From positions 1,860,001-1,924,000 of the forward strand of contig NZ_CP085081.1 in assembly GCF_023243115.1 (NCBI RefSeq): a DNA stretch of 64,000 nucleotides. The letters are read 5' to 3'. The notes below the pieces were generated by a model. The model was not told the origin of the DNA and made no database searches. It was given only the letters and a program-made list of their open reading frames with translations. The stretch comes from Sediminicoccus sp. KRV36. Lineage in GTDB: Bacteria > Pseudomonadota > Alphaproteobacteria > Acetobacterales > Acetobacteraceae. A program made the position numbers and the translations under genes. Positions 49,789 to 58,531 of this stretch are shown here, in pieces. The number at the start of each line of letters is the position of its first letter. Within the stretch, counting starts at the first letter, position 1.

Positions 49789-51803
49789 GGCGAAAGGCGC
49801 TCCATCAGCAGATGCGTGGACTGGGCGGTGAGGCGCCAGCCGGCGGGGATCAGCAGCGTGCTGTCCGCCTGTTCCAGGATGGCGGGGCCGTGCAGCGCCT
49901 CGCCCGCGGCCAGGGCATCGCGCGGCACGACGGCGGCTTCGATGCGCTGGCCGTCCAGCCAGGCGATGCGGCTGCCCCGCGCGGCGGCATCGCGGCCACG
50001 CAGGATGAGCGCGGTGCCGGGCGGCCGCGCGCGTTGCACGACACGCAGCTCGACCAGGCGCACCGGCGCATTGCGCGTGTGGCCATAGGCCTGGGCGTGC
50101 GCCGCGATGAAGCCGGCGCGGATGGCGGCACCCGGGGCTGCGGCGTCCAGCGGCACCAGCACGTCCAGCGTGTGGCCCTGGCCCATGAAGCTCACGGCGG
50201 CCGAGACTTCCGTCTCATTCGCGACAGCGCCATCGCCCTGCATGGCGGCGGCGACCGCCGCGACGAGGTCCTGGATGGCGTCGCGCAGCGCCACCTCGCC
50301 GATGGCTTCGACCGCGCGGAAGAAGCCGCGCCTTGCATCATGCTCCAGCGGCGCTTCGAGCAGCCCCGTCGCGGCCAGCACGCCGGGGGCGATGGGCACC
50401 ACGATGCGCGTCATGCCCAGCTCCTCCGCGATGGCTGCCGCGTGCAATCCGCCGCCGCCGCCCGCCGGCACCAGGGGCAGCGCCCGCGGATCGCTGCCAC
50501 GCCCCACCGTCATGCGGCGCACGGCTTCGGCCAGCGCCGCATTGGTGATGCGGTGGATGGCCACCGCGGCCTCATGCAGGCTGAGGCCCAGCGGTGTGGC
50601 GACCACGCGCTGGATCGCCTCGGCGGAAGCGGCGGCATCGAGCGGCATGGTGCCACCCGCGAAGCTCGCCGGGTCGACCAGGCCCAGCACCACCGAGGCA
50701 TCCAGCACGGTGGGTTCCGTGCCGCCGCGCCGGTAGCAGGCCGGCCCGGGGGCCGCCCCGGCGGAGCGTGGGCCGACATGCAGGCCCCCCGCCGCATCCA
50801 GCCAGGCGATGCTGCCACCGCCCGCCGCGATGGCGAGCACATCGGCCGTCGGCACGCGCACGGGATAGCCGCCGACGCTGCCATCATGCCGCAGCACGGG
50901 CGCGCCATGCGCGATGACGGCGATATCCGCGCTGGTGCCGCCGATATCCACCGAGATGCCGGCCGGCTCCCCCGCCGCGCGCAGCACGGAAGCCGCGCCG
51001 ATCGCCGCGGCCGAGGGGCCGGAGAGCGTGAGGCGGATCGGCCGGGCGCGCGCCGCCGCCGCACCCAGCAGCCCGCCGCGCGAATGCATGACCTGCAAGG
51101 GGGCGGCGATGTGGCGGGCGGCCAGCAGGGCCTCGATACGGCCGAGATAGGCATCCAGCACGGGCTTCAGCGCCGCGTCGAAGACGGTGGCGCAGGTGCG
51201 TTCATATTCGCGGATCGCCGGATCCACCTCGCAGGAGAGTGAAACGGCGATGCCGGGGCAGGTGGCCTGGATGATCTCGCGCGCGCGCCGCTCATGCGCG
51301 GGGTTGAGAAAGGCAAAGAGGAAGCAGATGGCGATCGCCTGCACGCCATCCGCCGCCAGGCTCCGCGCAGCCGCGATGACATTCGCCTCGTTCAACGGCG
51401 TCAGTTCCACGCCATCGGGGCCGATGCGCCCGGCGGCTTCCAGCCGGCGCTCCCTGGGGGCGACATGGATGGGCGTCTGTGGCCCGAAGACCAGGTCGTA
51501 ATTGGCGGCGCGCGTCATGCGGCCGAGTTCCAGCACATCGGCGAAGCCCTGTGTGGTGATCAGGCCGACGCGGGCGGCCGTCCCCTCCAGGATCGCGTTG
51601 GTGGCGACGGTGGTGCCATGCAGGAACCGGATGACGCCCTGCGCGCCATCGGGCAGCAACCGGTCCAGTGCGGTGGCGACCGCGCGCGCCGGATCATCCG
51701 GCGTGCTGGCCACCTTGAGCAGGCGGAAGCTGCCATCGGCCGCGCGGCAGACGGCATCGGTGAAGGTACCGCCGATATCGATGCCGATCTCCAGCCCGCT
51801 CAT
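49785..51803 (-). CDS. hyuA: Hydantoinase/oxoprolinase subunit A, second set
   Basis: A 672-residue HyuA with ATP motifs GIDIGGTFTDAV and ISVDIGGTSADIAVI and the glycine-rich PAGGGGGLHAA. The ATG at 51803 gives the usual start; an in-frame GTG at 51857 would add 18 proline-rich residues unlike the family. It is coupled to the second hyuB. It is only moderately similar by eye to the HyuA at 16192, so the two sets probably act on different rings. Confidence 0.92.
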   Translation of the reverse strand: MSGLEIGIDIGGTFTDAVCRAADGSFRLLKVASTPDDPARAVATALDRLLPDGAQGVIRFLHGTTVATNAILEGTAARVGLITTQGFADVLELGRMTRAANYDLVFGPQTPIHVAPRERRLEAAGRIGPDGVELTPLNEANVIAAARSLAADGVQAIAICFLFAFLNPAHERRAREIIQATCPGIAVSLSCEVDPAIREYERTCATVFDAALKPVLDAYLGRIEALLAARHIAAPLQVMHSRGGLLGAAAARARPIRLTLSGPSAAAIGAASVLRAAGEPAGISVDIGGTSADIAVIAHGAPVLRHDGSVGGYPVRVPTADVLAIAAGGGSIAWLDAAGGLHVGPRSAGAAPGPACYRRGGTEPTVLDASVVLGLVDPASFAGGTMPLDAAASAEAIQRVVATPLGLSLHEAAVAIHRITNAALAEAVRRMTVGRGSDPRALPLVPAGGGGGLHAAAIAEELGMTRIVVPIAPGVLAATGLLEAPLEHDARRGFFRAVEAIGEVALRDAIQDLVAAVAAAMQGDGAVANETEVSAAVSFMGQGHTLDVLVPLDAAAPGAAIRAGFIAAHAQAYGHTRNAPVRLVELRVVQRARPPGTALILRGRDAAARGSRIAWLDGQRIEAAVVPRDALAAGEALHGPAILEQADSTLLIPAGWRLTAQSTHLLMERLSP

Positions 51804-51863
51804 GCGTGCCGGGGCTGGGGGTGCTTCGCCGGGCGGATGGGCTGCTGTGGCCGACACGTCCGC

Positions 51864-52820
51864 TCAGTCCAGCCGGACCTGGCCGGCGCGCACCACTTCC
51901 GCCCATTTGGCGGTTTCGGCGGCCACGAAGGCCGCGAATTCGGCGGGTGTGGTGGCGCCGACCAGAAAGCCCTGGCGGGCGAAGGCATCGCGGATATCCT
52001 CGGCCTGCATGGCCGCCGCGACCTCGGTGTAGAGCCGCTCGATGATGGCGGGCGGCGTGCCGGCGGGGGCGAATAATCCCTGCCAGGAGGCAGCCTCGAA
52101 GCCGGGCAGGCCGGCTTCCTGCATGGTGGGCACCTCGGGCAGCAGCGGGTGGCGCGCGGCTGAGGTGACGGCGAGCGGCCGCAGCGTGCCGGCCCGCAGC
52201 ATGGGCAGCGCCACCAGCACATCGGCGAAGGCGGACATGACCTGGCCCGAGATCAGATCCGTCATCGCCTGGGCCGAGCCGCGATACGGCACATGCTGCA
52301 AGCTGACCTGGGCACTCTGCCCGAACAGCACGCCGGTCAGATGCATGGAGGTGCCGTTGCCGGGCGTGGCATAGGTCACCGTGCCGGGCGCGGCCAGGGC
52401 CGCCGCGCGATAGGCCGCGACATCGGCGATCGGCAGGCGCGGATTCACGACCAGCACCAGCGGCGCCGAAACCAGCCGCGAGATGGGGGCGAAGCTGCGC
52501 ACCGGATCATAGGGCAGGTTGGGATACAGGCTGCCCGCGATGGCGTTGCTGCCGGTGACGCCCATCAGGATGGTATGTCCATCCGGCGGCGATTTGGCGA
52601 CGAGATCAGCACCCGTCGTGCCACCGGCACCCGGGCGGTTTTCCACCAGCACCGTCTGGCCCAGTGTGGTTGTCAGCCGCTCGGCCAGGCGGCGGGCGAG
52701 CAGGTCCGTGCTGCCGCCGGGCGGGAAGGGCACCACGATGCGCAAGGGCCGGCTGGGCCAGCCCTGCGCGAGCGCGGGGCTGGCAAGGCTGGCGAGGATC
52801 AAGGCGCGGCGTGTTGGCAT
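51864..52820 (-). CDS. Tripartite tricarboxylate transporter binding protein (TctC/Bug type)
   Basis: A 318-residue Bug-family periplasmic protein with signal peptide RRALILASLASPALAQ and motifs LRIVVPFPPGGSTDLLARR, VENRPGAGGTTGADLVAKS, DGHTILMG. The ATG at 52820 sets a normal signal sequence. It lies between a DadA-like gene (22 bases) and hyuA. Like the other TctC-type protein here, it has no membrane partner in the window. Confidence 0.92.
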   Translation of the reverse strand: MPTRRALILASLASPALAQGWPSRPLRIVVPFPPGGSTDLLARRLAERLTTTLGQTVLVENRPGAGGTTGADLVAKSPPDGHTILMGVTGSNAIAGSLYPNLPYDPVRSFAPISRLVSAPLVLVVNPRLPIADVAAYRAAALAAPGTVTYATPGNGTSMHLTGVLFGQSAQVSLQHVPYRGSAQAMTDLISGQVMSAFADVLVALPMLRAGTLRPLAVTSAARHPLLPEVPTMQEAGLPGFEAASWQGLFAPAGTPPAIIERLYTEVAAAMQAEDIRDAFARQGFLVGATTPAEFAAFVAAETAKWAEVVRAGQVRLD

Positions 52821-52842
52821 CGGCGGTCTCCAGCGCGGTGGA

Positions 52843-54084
52843 TCATGCCGCGAAACGTGTGGGCGCAAAGGCAGAGAGGTCAATCTGCGGCACACGGCCG
52901 GCGACGAGGTTGGCGATTTCGCGCCCCGTGCTGGCCGCGCCGCACATGCCCACATGGCCATGGCCAAAGGCGAACCAGGCATTCTCGGCGCGCGGCGCGC
53001 GGCCGATCACGGGCAGGCTGTCCGGCAGGCAGGGGCGATGGCCCATCCATTCCGTGGTGCGCGAGGTATCGAGATGCGGAAACATCTCCTGCCCACGCTC
53101 CAGCAGCACGGCAGCGCGGCGGTAATCGGGTGCTGCCGTCAGCCCCGCGAATTCCACCGAGCCCGCCAGCCGCAGCCCCATGCGCATCGGGTTCACCATC
53201 AGGTTGTGCTCCACCGCCATGACGGTATGCCGCAGCCCGAGATTGTTGCTCTGCACCGTGACGTGATAGCCGCGCTGCGTCTCCAGCGGGATGGCGGGGC
53301 CGAGCAGGCGGGCGAGCCTGGCGGACCACGCCCCACCGGCCAGCACCACGCCATCGCAGGGCACATCCTCGGCACCGTCCAGCGTCACGGCACTGACCAC
53401 GCCACCCGACTGGCGGAAGCCGGTGGCCCGCGCCCGCACCACCCGCGCACCATCCCGCTCGCATTGCGCGAAGATGCCCTGCGTCAGCGCCGCGGGGTCG
53501 AGGGTGGAGCCATTCTCGGGGGCCAGGATGCCGAAGCGGAACCGGCCCTTCAGGTCCGGCTCCAAGTTGACCAGTTCCTCCTCGCCCACATCGCGCAATT
53601 CGACGCCGAGGTTTCGCCGCAGGCCCATGCCCCAGGCCCATTGCCGCGCCGCCGCCTCGCCCGAATAGACGTAGAGGCAGCCGCTGCGCGTCATCAGCCC
53701 CATGGCGCCGGCGCGTTGCAACAGCGGCTCGTAGCATTCGAAGATGGGCGCCAGCAGGCCGCGCATGGCGGTGGCGATGCGCACCACCTCATCGCGGTTG
53801 GAATGGCGCAGGAAGCGCCACAGCCAGGGGGCGACCACCGGCGTATACCACCAGCGCACCGACAAGGGCCCGAGCGGGTCCAGCAGCCATTTCGGCACCT
53901 TCTTCCACATCCCCGGCATGCCGACGGGCAGGCAGGCTGAGGGCGAGAGTGAGCCCGCATTGCCGAAGCTCGTCGCCTCGCCCGGGCCGAGGGGGTCGAT
54001 GAAGATGACCTGATGCCCCTCGCGCTGGAGCCAGGCGGCGGTGGCGCAGCCGACAATTCCATTGCCGATGATGGCGATGCGCAT
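52843..54084 (-). CDS. FAD-dependent D-amino acid dehydrogenase-like oxidoreductase
   Basis: A 413-residue DAO/DadA-family flavoprotein. The FAD motif is IAIIGNGIVGCATAAWL at the N-terminus. The family segment SFGNAGSLSPSACLPVGMPGMW and the C-terminal CLPDSLPVIGRAP plus FAFGHGHVGMCGA are typical of DadA. It would oxidise an amine or imino acid and pass electrons to the respiratory chain. It lies 3 bases from the GS-like gene. A homologous C-terminus is seen at the right window edge, so the operon holds two such enzymes. Confidence 0.92.
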   Translation of the reverse strand: MRIAIIGNGIVGCATAAWLQREGHQVIFIDPLGPGEATSFGNAGSLSPSACLPVGMPGMWKKVPKWLLDPLGPLSVRWWYTPVVAPWLWRFLRHSNRDEVVRIATAMRGLLAPIFECYEPLLQRAGAMGLMTRSGCLYVYSGEAAARQWAWGMGLRRNLGVELRDVGEEELVNLEPDLKGRFRFGILAPENGSTLDPAALTQGIFAQCERDGARVVRARATGFRQSGGVVSAVTLDGAEDVPCDGVVLAGGAWSARLARLLGPAIPLETQRGYHVTVQSNNLGLRHTVMAVEHNLMVNPMRMGLRLAGSVEFAGLTAAPDYRRAAVLLERGQEMFPHLDTSRTTEWMGHRPCLPDSLPVIGRAPRAENAWFAFGHGHVGMCGAASTGREIANLVAGRVPQIDLSAFAPTRFAA

Positions 54085-54087
54085 GGT

Positions 54088-55509
54088 TCAGAAAATCTCG
54101 AAATATTCGCGGTGTTCCCAGGCGGTCACCTCCGCCTCGAACCGCGCGATCTCGGCCCGCTTGATGCGCAGGAGGTAGTCCAGGAAGGGGCGGCCAAAGA
54201 TGGCGGCGGCCGCCTCGCTCGCTTCCAGCGCGTCGAGTGCTTCGGCGAGGCTGCGCGGCAGCATGGGGGCCTGCGTTTCATAGGGCGTATCGGCCGAGGG
54301 GCCAGGATCACGTTGCTGCGCGATGCCCTCCAGGCCGAAGGCCAGTTGCGAGGCGAGATAGAGATAGGGATTGGCCGCCGGCTCGCCCACGCGGTTTTCG
54401 AGCCGCGTCGCGGCATCGCCCGGCGTGCCCAGGGCGCGCACCATCACGCCGCGATTATCCACGCCCCAGATTGCGCGGTCCGGGGCCAGGGAATAGGGGC
54501 GATAGCGGCGATAGCCATTGATGGTGGGTGTCGCGAAGACCGCGGCCGCGCGGGCGTGATGCAGCAACCCGCCGAGGTAGTGCATGGCCGTGTCCGAGAG
54601 CAGCCGGCCCTCGCCGATGAAGGCGTTGCGCCCGGTGGCGCGGCACACCAGCGATTGATGCAGATGCCAGCCGCTGGACATGACGTTGGGGATGCGCGGG
54701 CGGCACATGAAGGTGGCGTGATAGCCATGCCGCCGCGCCACCTGCTTCACCGCCGAGCGGAACAGCACCATCAGATCGGCCGAGGCGAGGCCCCCCAGGG
54801 CCTGGAAGGTGAATTCCACCTGGCTCGGGCCGTATTCCACCTCCATGGAGCGCAGCGGCAGGCCGAGCGCCTGCACCTCGCGCCGCAGGATTTCCAAGGC
54901 GGGGTCCAGCTGGTCGTATTTCAGCTCGGTCAGGTAATTGTAGCCCTGGGTCAGCAGCGCGACCTCGGGCGGGGTTCCGGGCTGCCCGGCATCCTCCGGG
55001 GCGAGCTTCGGGTCGAGCAGCTTGAAGAGGTGGAACTCCACCTCGATGCCCGCGATGAAATCGAAGCCCTGCGCCTCGGCGCATTCCAGCTGGCGCTTGA
55101 GGATGCCGCGGGTGGAATAGGGGGCGATGCGCCCATCGGCGAAATGCGCCTCGCACAGCATCCAGCCGGTATGCGGCGCCCAGGGCAACAGCTTGAAGCT
55201 GGCGGGATCAGGGATGAGCAGCACATCGGCCGCCCCTTCCAGCGCGCGATCACCCAATCCGCCGCCGGCCGTGAAAACCGGAAAGACGGTGCGGTGGGAG
55301 GTGTCCTTCAGCAGCAAGGTGGTGGTCATCGCGACACCCTCGCTCAGCGCGCGCGCGGCCTCGCTCGCCATGATGGTCTTGCCGCGCAGGATGCCGTGCT
55401 GGTCGGGATAGGCGAGGCGGATCACGCCCAGGTTTTCGGCCGTGATGCGGGCCAGCACCTCGGCCCGGGCGGCCGTGGAATGCAGGCCGTGGCGCTCCGA
55501 AAAGCTCAC
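54088..55509 (-). CDS. Glutamine-synthetase-family ligase (PuuA/anilide-synthase type)
   Basis: A 473-residue ligase with GS catalytic motifs: metal-binding IEVEFHLF and EVEYGPSQVEF, the SGWHLHQSL His loop, and RLENRVGEPAANPYLYLA. It lacks the adenylylation-loop features of GlnA and falls by eye among PuuA-like and gamma-glutamylanilide-synthase-like proteins, which join glutamate to an amine using ATP. The GTG start at 55509 overlaps the Rieske stop as GTGA. Coupling to a Rieske oxygenase recalls the aniline (atd/tdn) systems; coupling to a PuuB-like gene recalls the putrescine (puu) pathway. Which amine is used is unknown. Confidence 0.9.
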   Translation of the reverse strand: MSFSERHGLHSTAARAEVLARITAENLGVIRLAYPDQHGILRGKTIMASEAARALSEGVAMTTTLLLKDTSHRTVFPVFTAGGGLGDRALEGAADVLLIPDPASFKLLPWAPHTGWMLCEAHFADGRIAPYSTRGILKRQLECAEAQGFDFIAGIEVEFHLFKLLDPKLAPEDAGQPGTPPEVALLTQGYNYLTELKYDQLDPALEILRREVQALGLPLRSMEVEYGPSQVEFTFQALGGLASADLMVLFRSAVKQVARRHGYHATFMCRPRIPNVMSSGWHLHQSLVCRATGRNAFIGEGRLLSDTAMHYLGGLLHHARAAAVFATPTINGYRRYRPYSLAPDRAIWGVDNRGVMVRALGTPGDAATRLENRVGEPAANPYLYLASQLAFGLEGIAQQRDPGPSADTPYETQAPMLPRSLAEALDALEASEAAAAIFGRPFLDYLLRIKRAEIARFEAEVTAWEHREYFEIF

Positions 55510-56855
55510 TTCGCCGGGAGTGCCGATGGCACCCGGGCTGCGGCCAGCGCCGGCGGGGCCCAGGGGGCGGCGGCGCGGCGCCGTGCCACGGCCTCGCGCC
55601 AATGCGCCTCCCAGCGGGCGGTGGGCGCCATGGCGTCAATCGTCAGCGGACCGGCGATGGCGCCGGCCTCGGGGCCTTGCATCAGCGCGGGGCGCCCGGC
55701 TTCCTCGATCGCGGCCATGCCGCGCAGCAGCAGGCGGCGGTTGGCGGCGATCGCCTTGTCGGAGCTTGCCAGATGCTCGCGCGTGCGGTCCTGGATGGCG
55801 CCCTGGCTTTCCACCGCCCATTGGTCATGCACGTTGATATCCTCGCCCATGCCCGTGTAGGTGGCGCTCGCCTGCTCCTCGGCCGAAAAGCCGTAATCAT
55901 TGTGGCGGCCCTTCTTCGGCAGATAATCGGGCAGGGAATAGGATTGCAGGCGCTGGGCGCGCATCGCGGCACGGTCCACCGGGCCCGCGAAGCTCGTGAA
56001 GATCGCGACCCAGTAGCAATGCGTGTCATCCACCGGGATGTGCCATTGGGTGATGGTCATCTCGGCACTCATCGGGATGACGAAGGCCTGCGGGAACACC
56101 AGGTTCGTCACCCGCACATGCGTCGTGGTGGCGTTGATCTCGCGCAGCGCGGTGAGGCGCAGGCCGTAATCGGTGTTATCCACCTCGATGCGCGGGCGCG
56201 GGAATTCCCGCAGCACATAGGTCATCGGCAGGTCGGAGCCGTCGGAATTGGCGCGGAACTGCTTGCCATAGGCATCGGCTGCATCGCCATCATCGAAGAA
56301 GCGATGCAGGAAACTCGCATGCGCGGGATCAATGCCGACTTCCAGCGCCTGGAGCCAGTTGCACGCGATCAGCCCCTTGAAGGCGAAGGTGTGGCTGGCT
56401 GGGGCGACGAAGCAATCCAGGCCAGGCAGGGCAGGGGGCTCGCCCTCACCCAGCCAGGCGAAGATCACGCCGCTCAACTCCCGCACGGGGTAGCTGCGCT
56501 GGCGGATGCGGGTGCAGAGGCTGCTGTCCTCGGGCTCCGCGGGCGTGTCCAGGCAGCGGCCCTGCGCGTCAAACAGCCAGCCATGGAAGGGGCAGCGCAG
56601 GCCACCATCCTCCAGCCGGCCAAAGGCGAGGTCGGCGCCGCGATGCGGGCAATCGCGGTCGAGCAGGCCAAGCCGCCCGGCCTCATCCCGGAACAGCACG
56701 AAATCCTGGCCGAGGGCGCGGATGGCGCGCACTGGGCGGGGGCCCTCCAGCTCATCGGCCAGGGCGACGGGCTGCCAGTAATGTCGCAGCAATCTGCCGC
56801 CAGGCGTGGCAGGGCCGACGCGGGTCAGGCGCTCATTCTGTTCCGCGGAGATCAT
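55506..56855 (-). CDS. Rieske non-haem iron oxygenase
   Basis: A 449-residue oxygenase subunit. The [2Fe-2S] ligands are Cys69/His71 (CPHRGADL) and Cys88/His91 (CPFHGW). The mononuclear iron site is Asp176, His179 and His184 in IDPAHASFLHR. The size and the single-subunit layout resemble phthalate-dioxygenase-type homomeric oxygenases. No ferredoxin or flavin reductase gene is visible in the window, so electron supply must come from elsewhere. It is followed by the GS-like gene and preceded by the amidase across 68 bases. N-dealkylation or ring hydroxylation are both possible reactions. Confidence 0.93.
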   Translation of the reverse strand: MISAEQNERLTRVGPATPGGRLLRHYWQPVALADELEGPRPVRAIRALGQDFVLFRDEAGRLGLLDRDCPHRGADLAFGRLEDGGLRCPFHGWLFDAQGRCLDTPAEPEDSSLCTRIRQRSYPVRELSGVIFAWLGEGEPPALPGLDCFVAPASHTFAFKGLIACNWLQALEVGIDPAHASFLHRFFDDGDAADAYGKQFRANSDGSDLPMTYVLREFPRPRIEVDNTDYGLRLTALREINATTTHVRVTNLVFPQAFVIPMSAEMTITQWHIPVDDTHCYWVAIFTSFAGPVDRAAMRAQRLQSYSLPDYLPKKGRHNDYGFSAEEQASATYTGMGEDINVHDQWAVESQGAIQDRTREHLASSDKAIAANRRLLLRGMAAIEEAGRPALMQGPEAGAIAGPLTIDAMAPTARWEAHWREAVARRRAAAPWAPPALAAARVPSALPAK

Positions 56856-56923
56856 CGCCCAATTCCCTCACTTATGGCTCACGCAACCGCCTTCCCTGGT
56901 ATCGCGGCCGAACATGCCGGCGC

Positions 56924-58315
56924 TCAGGCCGGCGCGGGTGGCCGCATCTTGTGCCATTCCGTGGCCTGTTCAAAGGCCTGGGCGATGCGCAGCAACTCCG
57001 CTTCGCCAAAGCTGCGGCCGACGATCTGCAATGAGAGCGGCAGCCCATTCGCGGCAAGCCCGGCCGGCAGGCAGATCGCCGGGTGGCCGGTTACGTTGAA
57101 GGCCGCCGTGATGGGCTGGGCGCGACGCCAGGGGCCATCATCCACATCCACGGCGGCGGGTGCTGCACCATGCGCCGGCGCGCAGAGAATGCCGTCCACC
57201 CGGGTGAAATGCGCATCCACCTCCTGCGTCAACTGATGGCGCAGCCGCTGGGCCTGGACGTATTGCGGGCCGGTAACGAAGGCGCCGAGCGCGATGCGCT
57301 CGAAGGTCACGCGGCCATAGGCCTCGGGCTGGCGGCGCATATCCTGTTGATGGATGGCGAAGCTTTCGGCGTGCAGGATGGTCCAGCAGGCGGCCTCGAA
57401 GCGGCGCAAGGCGGGCAGGCTGATCTCGATGATCTCCGCCCCCAGCGCGGCCAGGGCCTGGGCGGCGGCGTCCAGCGCCGCCTGGGCCTCGGCGTCTATG
57501 CCGGCCTCGATCCCATAGGCGCGCGCATAGCCAAGGCGCATGCCCGCCACACCTGCCTTGAGGCCGCCCAGGTAATCCCCGACCGGCTGGTTGGCGGAGC
57601 CCGGATCGGCCGGGTCAAAGCCCGCCAGCACCTGCATCGCCATGGCGCAATCCTCCACCGTGCGGGTCAGCGGCCCGGTATGGTCCAGCCCGAAGCTGAG
57701 CGGCACCACGCCGCGCCGGCTCAGCCGCCCATAGGTGGGCTTGAGGCCGACGCAGCCGGAAAACGCCGCCGGCAGCCGGATCGAGCCGCCGGTATCGGAG
57801 CCCATGGCCAGCGCCACCATGCCCGAGGCCACCGCCGCCCCCGAGCCGGAGGAGGAACCGCCCGCGAAATGCGCCGTGTTCCAGGGATTTTTCGCGCGCG
57901 GGAAGGGCAGGGTGTCATTCACCCCGCCACGCGCGAATTCATGCGTGGCAAGCTTGCCCAGCAGCACCATGCCGGCCGCCTCAAGCCGCTCCGTCGCGTC
58001 GGAATCCGCGGTGGCGACGTTGTTCAGCAACACCCGCGAATGCGCCGTCGTGCGCACGCCCGCCACGTCGTAGATATCCTTGAGCGCATAGGGGATGCCG
58101 TGCAGCGGGCCGATGCGGCGGCCGGCCTTGATCTCGGCCTCGGCGGTGGCGGCCGCACTGCGGGCGCGCTCCGCCGTCAGGGTGATGAAGGCGTCGAGCT
58201 TGGGGTCGAGTTCGGCGATGCGCGCCAAGGCCGCCTCGGTCAGGGCCACGGGCGAGAGGCTGCCCGCGGCAATGCCGGCCGAGGCTTCCGCGAGGCTGGG
58301 GACCGGCGCCGCCAT
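56924..58315 (-). CDS. Amidase-signature hydrolase, AtzE-like
   Basis: A 463-residue amidase with Lys in ALKDIYDVAG, the loop GGSSSGSGAAVASG and nucleophile region GSDTGGSIRLPAAF. The ATG at 58315 overlaps the AtzG-like stop by one base (TGATG); a GTG one codon earlier is equivalent. AtzE, which hydrolyses 1-carboxybiuret, requires the small partner AtzG, and the same gene order is seen here. A GatA-like origin of this pair has been described. The true substrate could be any small ureide or amide, or a glutamyl-amide produced by the GS-like enzyme. Confidence 0.92.
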   Translation of the reverse strand: MAAPVPSLAEASAGIAAGSLSPVALTEAALARIAELDPKLDAFITLTAERARSAAATAEAEIKAGRRIGPLHGIPYALKDIYDVAGVRTTAHSRVLLNNVATADSDATERLEAAGMVLLGKLATHEFARGGVNDTLPFPRAKNPWNTAHFAGGSSSGSGAAVASGMVALAMGSDTGGSIRLPAAFSGCVGLKPTYGRLSRRGVVPLSFGLDHTGPLTRTVEDCAMAMQVLAGFDPADPGSANQPVGDYLGGLKAGVAGMRLGYARAYGIEAGIDAEAQAALDAAAQALAALGAEIIEISLPALRRFEAACWTILHAESFAIHQQDMRRQPEAYGRVTFERIALGAFVTGPQYVQAQRLRHQLTQEVDAHFTRVDGILCAPAHGAAPAAVDVDDGPWRRAQPITAAFNVTGHPAICLPAGLAANGLPLSLQIVGRSFGEAELLRIAQAFEQATEWHKMRPPAPA

Positions 58316-58512
58316 CACGCGCGCACCGGGCTGGCGACGGGATGCGGGGCTGCCGCCGGCTCATGCGCGTAAGGGGTCGGCTCATCCAGCACGATCGCCA
58401 GGGCGCGCCAGGAGCGATAGGCCTCCAGCATGATGCCGTAGCGCTCCGGTGCGATGGTGATGCCGGCGACGCGCAGCGCGGCCTGGAAATCCAGTTCCAT
58501 GTCGGTGGTCAT
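58315..58512 (-). CDS. AtzG-like small partner protein (DUF4089)
   Basis: A 65-residue protein of the DUF4089/AtzG type: a short helical segment (LDFQAALRVAGITIAPERYG) and a second helix (IMLEAYRSWRALAIVL), ending in a Pro/Ala-rich tail with EPTPYAHEPA. AtzG is a GatC-like subunit that stabilises AtzE. The stop overlaps the amidase start. The gene is easily missed because of its size. It supports the AtzE-like reading of the amidase. Confidence 0.85.
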   Translation of the reverse strand: MTTDMELDFQAALRVAGITIAPERYGIMLEAYRSWRALAIVLDEPTPYAHEPAAAPHPVASPVRA

Positions 58513-58531
58513 GTGGTCACTCCTGAATGTG

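Noticed and set aside
54088..55509. GS-like protein as the housekeeping glutamine synthetase GlnA
   Set aside because: The context is catabolic, no glnB-type neighbour is present, and the motifs fit amine-ligating relatives better than GlnA.
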